This document shows positions 34,258-43,670 of a stretch of 48,865 nt of DNA, in pieces. Position 1 is the first letter of the stretch. Every line of letters starts with the position of its first letter. Below the pieces are notes generated by a model. It saw only the letters and a program-made list of their open reading frames with translations. It was not told the origin of the DNA and made no database searches. This DNA comes from Saccoglossus kowalevskii (Eukaryota > Hemichordata > Enteropneusta > Harrimaniidae): assembly GCF_000003605.2 (NCBI RefSeq), contig NW_003158743.1:23274-72138 (forward strand). Reading direction: 5' to 3'. Made by a program: the position numbers and the translations under genes.

Positions 34258-37200
34258 CTGAAAACCACAAATACGCGGTGTTATTATATTCACGTCACAC
34301 ACGGTTATGGCGTTCACATCGCATATATTTAATAAAAATGTCCCGAGCAAAATAGTTTACAAACACACCTCAGTTATAATATTAAAATAACATCAACACA
34401 TTTACACGATAGAGCAAGTCTAATGGTGGCATTTATATGACGATGGAAAATTTTTATTTTTCTAATTTTCCGCTCAGTAACAATCTGCACAGATTTAATA
34501 CGTTGCAACAAAGCCACATTTACCATACATGTATATTCGTTTAACATAAAGTAAGTTATTTTTTATACAGTAAGTTATTGGACAATTCCGTCCACTTTCA
34601 CTCACCACAGACTCCACACATCAAAGGGCAGTACTTAGCCACAAAGTCCCATTCAGGCTCTCCGCATAACATAGGATACCAGCCGTCCCAGCAATAGTAA
34701 TGGGAGTCAGCACACTCGTCTGACAAAAAATAGATTGTTAATTGTGAAATACACGCAACAAAGTACATATTGACATACCAATGCGTTTGAGGTTGCTTAT
34801 ATGCATGCCGCGAATGGGCAAGGTCACATAAAAAACACAGAAGAAAGTTCCGTCTTTTGTGGCGAACAATACGCGATTCGAGGCACTTGAACATCCTGAT
34901 TATACATACCTCCTAATATGATAACATCTTCGTCGCTTACCCAATTGGACAGTCTATATATGGTACATGCTAATTACTAAAGTCCAATGGTACTGTGTTT
35001 TCTTTATAAAACGCGATTTGAACAGTGCCGGGAGCGTGACAAGATTACAACCTCAGTCTACTATATCCGTCTGCGAAACATCATATTACACTCTTTAAAT
35101 AAGAAGCGCCTCGATCGACGAAACCAAAATGACGGAGCGGATGAGACTGGTTTCGAGGTCGTTTGTCATTTAGAAAATAATAAATCTCTACAAAATACAT
35201 AATTTTTTTTAATTTTTATTGACAGACGACCATTGCTAAAAACAAAAATCAACGCTGTGATCGGCGTCCTTTATAAAATTCACGTCACCGGAGCGCTCCG
35301 ACGCAAGAGGGCGCACCATGAAGAAACAGTTTTTTTGTATTACCTGTACAGTCCAAGCCCATCCAGCCTGTATTGCAGGAACATTTACAATCATCTGTGG
35401 TTACTTTGGTGGCACAATTGAGACAGAGAAGTAGACATTCTGAATTCAAATATAAAGGATGAGTATTTATCGTGAAGTACAACCCATGTGACCGGAAGTT
35501 ACCATAAATATGCACTTTAGACCTTTACCAGGTGTCTTCTTTTAAACAGTATATTTACAAACTCATAATCGTGTGATTACAATGCATTATGGGGGACACC
35601 GAGTGACATAGAATTGCACAGGAATGAACGATTGACGTGATTATACAGGCATGGTCAGCTCTAATGACTCAGTCCTATAAAAAGTGATATGTTGAAAAAG
35701 GGTATCGGTGATAGAGGGCGTCTCACTATACATAGTCTAGATCCAGTTGAATCCACGGCGGCATGAATGACACAGGGTATTTGATTCCTTCAAAAGATGA
35801 AAACCAGAGATCTTGTAAACTCATTTTATATTATAATATAGCAGAGAGAAAATCCCATTTAGAAAGGTATAAAAATGGCACTACTTACCGCAGTTACTTT
35901 GCCCGTCAACCATGCAATCAGGGTCTAGGGTAAGGTAACAATATCAATGTGAACGAAAAACGAAAACATTTTTTTTACCGGACCAAAATTATAGTCGACT
36001 AATAAACTAATTCGCGTTCTATCTCCAAGTTAACAGTGGTCTAGAGTGCAACAGTTGTATTGTATAACTCACTGTGTATTAATCATTGTGTAGTATAGTT
36101 ATAGCACTGTACTGTTAGTCGCTGGCACCATACATAACACACACGTGACATGTAAATCATTTAAAGTATAACATGTAAATTACCTTCGGCATACATGGTC
36201 AACATACAGTCAACGTTACTGATATAAGACATGATACTTACTACACAGTTTGTCTTCGCACCAACTTGGATTACTGCATTGCGAACAATGGTGACCACTT
36301 TTATAAGGTCGCATGCCGGGATAGTTGCCTCTATTATGAAATGGGTATTAATGTATTAATGTGACATTTACATGGCATATTTACTGGGGCATATGTAGTT
36401 GTGACAACTGTACAAAAAGACAAGGTATAAACGCTCAGTCCGCCTGGCNNNNNNNNNNNNNNNNNNNNNNNNNNNNNNNNNNNNNNNNNNNNNNNNNNAG
36501 ATTCTGACCATACTCTTTATCAGGTGTATGCGCGAAGATACATTCTTCTGACCAGTCCTGGGCTAACTGTGCTAGATCGTCATCCCAAACCTACAACAAC
36601 CACACTCATATATTTAAATAACATATTGGATACACTGATTAGCCATTGAATAAAAAAGAAAACATTTCAAAACATAACTACAAATCATACAAGTGTAGAT
36701 AATACAATTTTATGTTATGCTAGCGATTATTTGTGAACTTTAAAAGCAGTTCACAGAACAACGTGGTAACGTGGTCGACTAGTGTTGCCGGTGTTACCTG
36801 AAATATAGTTGTAACTCACTAATTAATATATCGTTAGGCTATTAATCGGGCTTACAATTAAAGCGGGGGAGTCGTCACCTACGCATGCGTCAGATGGCCA
36901 TAGCGTCTCAATGTTTACAAACAAGCGTCTACCCATGAGCCTTTGTGTTCTCAGCGTGTGTTGTTATCATCACTTGGGACTCAATTCCCGCGCATGCGCA
37001 GGTGACGACCCTCCCGCTTTAAACAAGAAAAAACATTTATCAGATATAGTACGAGTACTGTCATAACCAAACCAACCATGTGTCGAGTTTTCTTGTTCTA
37101 TTCACGAGAAATATGATATGATAATGCCGACATGGCTCTCTTTATGACATAACATGTACAGACAGGGATTGAACACATGTTAAAATGCATGATAACAATG

Positions 37201-37701
37201 TCTGGTATATCAATACCTAAAGGCACAAATGGCAATATATTCTTCTATATAGCCAGACCGTACACCGCCGTCATTAAACCATCTATTATATATAACGACT
37301 AATGCAATAACGGAAAGAGGATTAGTGAGTGTGCGCCCAGCGAAGACTATACATTTCAACACCCGCGTAATGTCATTATATGGTGCTAGAGAAGTCAGAG
37401 GTCACTATCGTAAGTGATTTGTCTGACTGTACAATAATAATATTATTATGCCTATGTCACATGATTTATTTTTCGTTTGTTATTTTATACTCACCATTTT
37501 GCGCATATTGGATGCCTCCGGTATCACCTCTCGTCGCAGCATGTTGTGAGTTTCAACGATTGCACGTTTCTGTTCGTGTGTGAACGGCCAGACCCACGGG
37601 CTGAGGTCCTGTTCTGCGCTACAAATACCCGTAGGTGTCGACTGCCACTGGGCAGACAATATTAAAACAACAATAGTAAATCTAAGTACGTTGCGAGGCA
37701 T
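34067..37701 (-). CDS. Secreted CAP-superfamily protein with CRISP-like, EGF-like and ShKT modules
   Basis: Exons on the minus strand, in order: 37701-37495, 36590 into the gap at 36499, one or more exons lost in the gap, 36330-36242, 35924-35889, 35439-35344, 34719-34606 and 34257-34067. The start MPRNVLRFTIVVLILSAQWQ is a clear signal peptide, chosen over an in-frame ATG 18 codons upstream because it begins the hydrophobic leader. The CAP domain follows (AIVETHNMLRREV, VWDDDLAQLAQDW, ECIFAHTP, EYGQNL). Next come GNYPGMRPYKSGHHCSQC, as in CRISP proteins, an EGF-like CKCSCNTGWMGLDC, a ShKT module and a second Cys-rich EGF-like module. It is an extracellular protein of unknown role. CAP proteins range from venom and sperm proteins to defence factors. 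The CAP middle with its usual GHYTQVVW motif is missing only because of the gap. Confidence 0.82.
34606..36330 (-). CDS. CAP gene middle exons: CRISP-like cysteines, EGF-like module, ShKT module
   Basis: Four exons. 36330-36242: GNYPGMRPYKSGHHCSQC and NPSWCEDKLC. 35924-35889, a 36-nt microexon: NPDCMVDGQSNC. 35439-35344: ECLLLCLNCATK followed by CKCSCNTGWMGLDC, an EGF-like end. 34719-34606: DECADSHYYCWDGWYPMLCG and YCPLMCGVCG, which has the six-cysteine spacing and the final C-xx-C-xx-C of a ShKT domain. All junctions after the first exon are phase 1, so each of these exons is a 1-1 module that can be shuffled or skipped without a frameshift. ShKT modules often act as potassium-channel blockers or as simple structural modules in secreted proteins. 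Confidence 0.82.
36449..36498. other. Assembly gap (50 N)
   Basis: A run of exactly 50 N is likely a placeholder size. The missing middle of the CAP domain (roughly 50-70 residues, probably one or two exons with introns) cannot fit in 50 bases plus the 118 bases of non-coding sequence before the next exon. The true gap is therefore longer. Confidence 0.95.
36499..36590 (-). CDS. CAP gene exon 2, cut by the assembly gap
   Basis: Acceptor TAG precedes GTTTGGGATGACGATCTAGC. The exon encodes VWDDDLAQLAQDWSEEC and IFAHTPDKEYGQNL, the second CAP helix and the E-x-G-x-N-L turn, with Q in place of the more usual E (GQNL for GENL). The right end is lost in the N run, so its donor is unknown. The histidine in FAHTP is the conserved CAP-pocket histidine. 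Confidence 0.85.
36862..37018. mobile_element. 157-bp MITE with TTAA target duplication in CAP gene intron 1
   Basis: The left end AGCGGGGGAGTCGTCACCT and right end AGGTGACGACCCTCCCGCT are inverted repeats that continue into CGCATGCG. The element is bounded exactly by TTAA at 36858-36861 and 37019-37022. A TTAA target is typical of piggyBac-like transposons, though the AGCGGG terminus is not the usual CCY start. It is GC-rich compared with its surroundings. Confidence 0.75.
37495..37701 (-). CDS. CAP gene exon 1: signal peptide and start of the CAP domain
   Basis: This exon encodes 69 residues and ends with donor ATG/GTGAGT in phase 0. The hydrophobic core LRFTIVVLILSA predicts secretion, with cleavage probably around residues 17-25. 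HEQKRAIVETHNMLRREVIP is the first helix of the CAP fold, containing the conserved HN. It splices in frame onto VWDDDLAQLAQ of the next exon. Confidence 0.85.
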
Positions 37702-39340
37702 ATTGAGGCTAGTTCTCTGTCGCACACCGGCGATATGATTACCAGTACACTTCACAACACATACACATGGACAGTCGGTAAAGTCGGTAAATTCCGTACG
37801 CCAATGGTAAAGGTTGTATACAGTTACACCTGGTACGAGCCAGGGGACTGGCCATTCTTAATCACGTGGCTCATGTTTACATCCAGTACTCTGACATATC
37901 TTGTCCTTTCATAAATAACACCGTTTTCCTTTGTTTCTTCCTTTGAATTTAAATGTAATTTAAAGTTCAACAAGTCACACACATTTCAGTCAGAATCGCC
38001 ATTCCATATTTGGCCTGCCCCTTCAAATCGTTATAGTACGTCGGAACTTATTCATTGATTGGGCCAGCTGTATTTTGTTATGTGTTTTGCGTGATGCTAC
38101 TTGAGATTTTCGACCCACTTTTATAAAATAACATTTTATCTTCAACTCTAAATTGTTAACAACCAGACTGTTGGCAGTACAATTGCGACGTGTCACATAA
38201 CTTAAGACAACTTCATCGTTATTCTCACATTTGAAGCTACGCTAGTAGCAAAGTTGAATTACACTGTCGCATATGCTTAGCTATAGTACTAATGATTGTC
38301 TACGTTTTTCCAATTCCTAAAATTCTTAATGTAGTCATTATTGTGGCGCGACTGATTCAAATTATAAAATTTATGAACAACAAAAGGAAATGCATGTGTA
38401 GCCGACATACCACATATATTACATTGTTTATACCACCCTTTATACATATACACAGATATTAAAATCACATCAAAGCCCCGTCAGCAATGGAATGAATCTT
38501 GGAATGTGAATTGTCGTCTTAGTTTACTCTAGGATACATTCATCGGTGTTATAAACAATTCAATATTATTTGTCCATCCTAGGTAGAGATTTAAACCGTT
38601 ACCTACCGACAACAAGTTAAATATTAGTCGTGCATCCTACCTAGAGATTTAAACCGTCACCCACCGACAACGAGTTATATTGATGGGGCGCATGTCACCG
38701 TGTCACGCCACGAAACAAGTCAGCTCGTGTCTCTCAACGATTGCTATAAATTAACCTTTGGGACGAGTACCCTTCTTTAAACAGTAAAGTCGATTGTACT
38801 ATGGGTGGAATGGCGGTGACAAAGCCCCCTCACACTCTTACGTTTCAGTGGAAATACTCATATAGGTATACATATAGTTATCCTTGCTTGAACAAATGCT
38901 TACAGAAAAAAAGTGAAACAGATACTTCAACCCAAACAGTTTTTGCTATTTAATATTAGTAAAATAATCCCCATAACAAGAAATAGTCAAATCGACCCGT
39001 TGACGCCGTGTGGTTCATTTAGGAGTGTCTATACATACTATTCAGACGATCTGTTCAACGCGTTAGGATGTTTGTTTTGTATGCATAACGAGGACAAACT
39101 AATTATTAACATGCACCAATTAATTAATTAATAATTAACTTATGCTATCAAAAGAGCAAACACGTCACGGTGTGTTTATATTGATATGGAGAATACCAGG
39201 CATATATATTTGTGAGTCAATTATGAGTCTGAAAATCTGAATAATTATAGAGTACGGAACAGAGTAGAGTTACGTAACTATAAATATCTTAAGATAAGAC
39301 ATATGTAGTTTTACAGTATTCCACGGCGGCTTTACAAACA
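37702..39340. other. Intergenic stretch upstream of the CAP gene
   Basis: No gene is recognised on either strand. It should contain the promoter of the minus-strand CAP gene next to 37702, but no clear TATA box or other element can be named. It contains the direct duplication at 38573-38681. Confidence 0.4.
38573..38681. repeat. Two-copy direct duplication of about 55 bp
   Basis: TAGAGATTTAAACCGTTACC and CTACCGACAACAAGTTA are repeated with few changes as TAGAGATTTAAACCGTCACC and CACCGACAACGAGTTA. Confidence 0.85.
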
Positions 39341-39344
39341 ATAA

Positions 39345-39770
39345 AACGATAAAAAAAACTCAAACTTTAAACTCACTTCAAATCGATGTTTTTTTTTAAA
39401 ATCATAAACTCGCCTCATTTACTTTAAACTCGTCATAACGACTTCAAATATGAAATAATGAATTTAATCTTTTATTAACAACGTTATTCAAGTTTACTTT
39501 GACGTCTTCCAAATCGCAATAAACTCGTTATAACAACTTTAAGCTCGTAATAATGACTCAATCAATGTATTTTAAAATCATATTAGACTTGCTATAACGT
39601 TTTTAAACTTGTTATAACGACTTGAAACTCGAATTAAAACTTTAATCTCCTAATAACGACGTATTTAAATAATCAAAGAAATGTCTTCTTAAATTGTAAC
39701 ACTTGTTGTAACGATTTTAAACTCTTAAAATCGTCGTAAAGTAATAAAGTCGTAATAACCTTAAAATAGT
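39345..39770. repeat. AT-rich degenerate array of an ACTCGTTATAACGACTT motif
   Basis: Variants of ACTCGTTATAACGACTTNAA occur at least seven times, for example near 39431, 39524, 39543, 39586, 39605, 39648, 39700 and 39748, with irregular spacing. The core GTTATAAC is itself a palindrome. The array ends about 200 bp before the LINE. It resembles an eroded minisatellite. Confidence 0.6.
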
Positions 39771-39971
39771 TGTGACTAAGCTGTCCACGGTACTTGTATC
39801 GTTGTGATTTCTTTATTCAGCGCCGCTCCCACCAGTTAAAATTAACACTAAATAGAAGAAGTTGTGAAGTTGTCATTTGTCATTTCCTCCGAACTTGCTT
39901 CTCTGAAATCAAATAAACTTACTGGAATTTGAAGTTGGGAGATAGAAAATCATTCACTAACATTACATAAG

Positions 39972-41103
39972 TGTATCTTTGCTTTGAAAGAAATTATTAG
40001 ACATTACAATTCCCGTGGAAGTCATGCATCTGTTTGCTTTCTCGATGCATCTGATGTCTTTGCAGGGTCAATCATTGGACCTTGTTTAATAAGCTCACAG
40101 AACGCATGGTGCCGGGTTACATTATTCAGTTTCTTATCAACTGGTATAAAAATTAAATGTACTGCGTGAGATGGGGGGGGGGGGGTTCTATTTCCTGCTA
40201 ATTCAACGTAGACAAGGTGGTGTTTTGTCGCCCTCCCTGATCAATGTGTATATAGATGACCTAAATGTGAAGTTAAATCAACTTCTATGTGGTTGTCTTG
40301 TTGGCAACAAAGTGATTAATAATATGAGTTATGCGGATGACATGTGTGTACTAGCGCCCTCTATAAAAGGGCTACGAAAACTGCTGAAAACTTGTGAATT
40401 GTTTGCTACTGATAATGATATGCTCTATAACGTGTTGAAAACGAAATGTATGCATATTTCATCAAAAATTAAACTGAATATACTGTCTCCGGTTAGCCTT
40501 ATGGGCCAGAACATATAATTTGTCTCGCAGGCCACGTACCTGGGTCATAGGGTCACGTGTGACATGAAGGAAAATGCGGACATTGACCACCAACGTTGCT
40601 TGTTTTGTGTGAGAGAAAACCTACTTCTTAGGAAATTCGTTAAGTGCAGCTATAATGCGTATTGTTATAATTGTTATTGTTTACAATTGTGGATAGGTGT
40701 TTTTTCAACAGAGCGCCTCTTAATTCTTTGAAGGTTTCTTATAACAACCTATTTCATAGACTTCGTGACTATCCATATGACCACAGTGCCAGATCCATGT
40801 TTGTTACTAACCGTGTCAAATAATTTTATGAAATTTACAGGAATATTGTATATAAATTTAGAGAGCGTGCTTGCTCGTCCAACAACAGTATATTGACTAG
40901 TTTATGGAACAGTGACGTGAGACGGAGGTCAGTCATGTTGCAGCGTTGGAATGAAATGCTATGAGACGTTATGTACAATTACGTAATAGCTAGCGAACTA
41001 TTGTTTCCTGTTTATATTTCTTGTTCATTCTAGTATTTATTTATTATTATTATTTTTTTGATATGGACTCATTTGTCTGAAATAAATAAATAAATAATAA
41101 ATT
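39972..41103 (+). pseudogene. 5'-truncated, decayed LINE with reverse transcriptase remnants
   Basis: The first part encodes ALKEIIRHYNSRGSHASVCF and LDASDVF, RT palm motif A. After a frame change come VNHWTLFNKLTERMVPGYII and QFLINWYKN, then a TAA in frame, then RQGGVLSPSLINVYIDDLNV and the catalytic motif YADD at 40330-40341. Later pieces YLGHRVTCDMKENADID, LLLRKFVKCSYN and FRERACSSNNSIL form the C-terminal part of ORF2. A 3' tail of AATAAATAAATAAATAATAA ends the copy near 41103. At least two frame changes and several stops make it dead. A G run near 40172 lies at one frame change. The clade is probably in the CR1/Jockey group and is not certain. There is no endonuclease region, which fits 5' truncation. 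Confidence 0.85.
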
Positions 41104-43384
41104 ACAATCAAACTGGAACATAGAACAAATACAAATCAGCCAATCAGCAACTGTCTTAAAAGTTGTAAGCAAAAAGATGAATAGTAGTGAAAACCGATTC
41201 GGTACGAGACTGCAACAGTCAGTTCGGTCACTTAATCATTAATTCACAGAATCCGTCCATCATAGTCACATGTTTAGTGAATGGTGGATAAACGTAAAAC
41301 TGGCTTTGCTCGAAAAAAGTAGAAGGCATTCGTATTGTTATAAGCAATTACAATATAGAGTGACGCACGTCTGCTAACTCTCAGAGGTCATTAGTTTGAG
41401 ATCGAAAATCTTAAAGCGATTCGTATGCAAAATCGGACTCTGGTCATTCGGGTACAGTACGAAATATTAGATCACAAGTACGGACAGATGACTCAACTAC
41501 ATAATATTGTGTCAGTATATTTTTTACAAAGAAAAATGATAATAATTTTATTAAGTACAGAATATAATATCAAATAGTGTAAACTATATTATTTGATCAA
41601 TCTTTTACCTATATTATATTCTTCCCACTTCTTTACAAAATAGAAAGTTGAGCATATCTACTCCTGTGAGATATAGTGGCTATACAATTTATTTAAAACT
41701 AGAAGGCGCCGATACTTATGAAATCATTTTACATATACGACGTAGAGGGTGCTATTGCCTTTTTGGCATAGCCAATTTTTTAATTAGACATATTTCAAAA
41801 TCTAAGTAAACACAAGAGAGCACTATGTTTATTATAAAACAACGGATATATGTTTACACATTGAGGACGCCCTTGTTCTCGTGTATGACGTCAGATGCTG
41901 TTAGATTGATGATGTGGTGTTCATTGAATGGTAAATTGTGTCGTAATTCGACGGCTCATCAATATGCCGAGGAAAGTTCATTTTCTGAGCTACGGTACAC
42001 AATTTTTGTTTCGCTTCTATTAATAGCTTCATTCATAAGAATAAAGATGGCGGTTGTCACTGCTAATCTTGTAATTATATAGTCAGTGTAATGCTCACTC
42101 ACAGTGTAGTCGAAGATTTCCGTAAATTGTTCAAAGAATAACTACAATTTGAAAATAAAGACACTCAAATTTCTTTGCAAATTCACCCTTGACTTAACAT
42201 TTATGTAAAAAGTCCTATGGTCATGTACTTGATACAAATAATTTGGCCTTGACGCAAGATAAATACGGTACAAATGATCACGGAATCTACCTGATTTTGG
42301 CATAAATGAAATCCCTGATCCTCGAAAAGTCGAGACATTTTACTATATATCAAAACAATTATTTTTTTGACTATTCTCCCAACTCCAACCCAGCATCACT
42401 GGGGTTCAAAAGTTCGGGGCGCGGCGCCCTTCAAGTCAGTGCCAACTATCATCAAACTATAACACTATGCTATTATATAATCAAAATACATCTCTCGAGT
42501 GCAAAACTGACTTGAAATATGCCAAAGCAATTGAGTGCATACACAATACCATATAGTAGGGGAGTATTATCTATCTATTATCTATGTTTACATGCCATCC
42601 TGGAGACATTTCAAATCATGACTATGACCATGACACAATGTTCTAACTAAAATATTGTTATCACCAAAGATGTTGTGCCCAATGTAAGGTAATTCGCAAA
42701 AAGCCCAATTCTTCATTGCTACACACAAGAATGTTTTCTGGGCCCGGTTATAATGGATGATTTTGTATGAGTTCTATTTAAACAATTAAAAATTTAATTT
42801 AGTGAGTTTCCAGCGAGGTAATTAGTTATCCATTGTTTTAAAGTTACCTACCATCATTCATTGCAAATATGCTCAATAGTCAAAAATTGCGAACGGAATA
42901 ATAACAGTGAAACGGAAATAGAACCAAAGTGCCGCAAGTCGTATATGAACATTCTATACGGCAATCGAGTTTATTACAAAAATGTTTATTGCGCCATATG
43001 CAGAGACTTTTTTCATAGAAGACAATTTTACCTTTACATTTTTTTCTTGTTAGTGAGTGTATTATGGTTAGTCTAATATAATTTAAAAGATTGTACAGTG
43101 TAAGCAAGTATAGATTGTATTGTTTAACATTTGGCATTGTTTATTTTTGGGAAACTTCATCACTAAAATTAAATCCTGGCCATCTAAACCATCTAGCGAC
43201 TTCACTAGTGCTTGCTTGATTAACTTGTTTTGTGACTAATCACAGGTAAATATTGTGTTCAGCTACTTCAAATTGTCTATTCAATCGATATGTTAAGAAC
43301 ATGCTTGTCTAACCATACATCTATTCACCCATCCATCAAATAACAAATAGATCGTTTATCCATAGCGAAATATTATTACAATAT
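41104..43384. other. Intergenic stretch after the LINE
   Basis: AT-rich DNA with no recognisable gene except the small Cys-containing open frame at 42828-43076, listed separately. The other open frames (for example near 41825-42082) have no recognisable composition or motif. Confidence 0.4.
42828..43076 (+). pseudogene. Possible isolated exon or fragment of an adhesion-GPCR-like ectodomain
   Basis: An open frame running through 42828-43076 encodes CSIVKNCERNNNSETEIEPK followed by CRKSYMNILYGNRVYYKN and VYCAICRDFF. The word YKNxYCAxC with an upstream Cys is a pattern I recall from N-terminal regions of invertebrate adhesion or Methuselah-type receptors (often YKNPYCALCN). The frame then becomes hydrophobic (FYLYIFFLLVSVLWLV) and stops. 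I see no neighbouring exons, so this may be a gene fragment, a retained exon of an unseen gene, or coincidence. Confidence 0.25.
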
Positions 43385-43670
43385 TGTTGTGAACACTAGC
43401 GTTGTGTTCGTGGAACTTCGTCTCGATTAGGTGACAACACTTACACGTAGAGATACCAGACTCGAACCAAATGAATACACATGAGTTCATTAAAGATATC
43501 CCAGCTTTATTCATCCAACCGTCAGCAACCTACTCTCCTTCTTTTATTACATATCTTAGAACCTCTATGCTAAATCTCTAGAGCGTGGCAAAGTAAACAT
43601 GCGATCAGCCAATCGCTGCAGTCGTTGGCACGATCACGTGATTACCACGGGGTGTCTCACGGTAAACACA
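43385..43670 (-). mobile_element. Possible old solo LTR
   Basis: On the minus strand the segment begins TGTGTTTACCGTGAGACACC, has AATAAA-type signals in its second half (near GAATAAAGCTGGG) and ends GTGTTCACAACA, giving TG...CA termini over 286 bp. It is GC-richer than its surroundings. No matching partner LTR, internal region or clear target duplication is visible. The call rests on structure alone. Confidence 0.3.
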
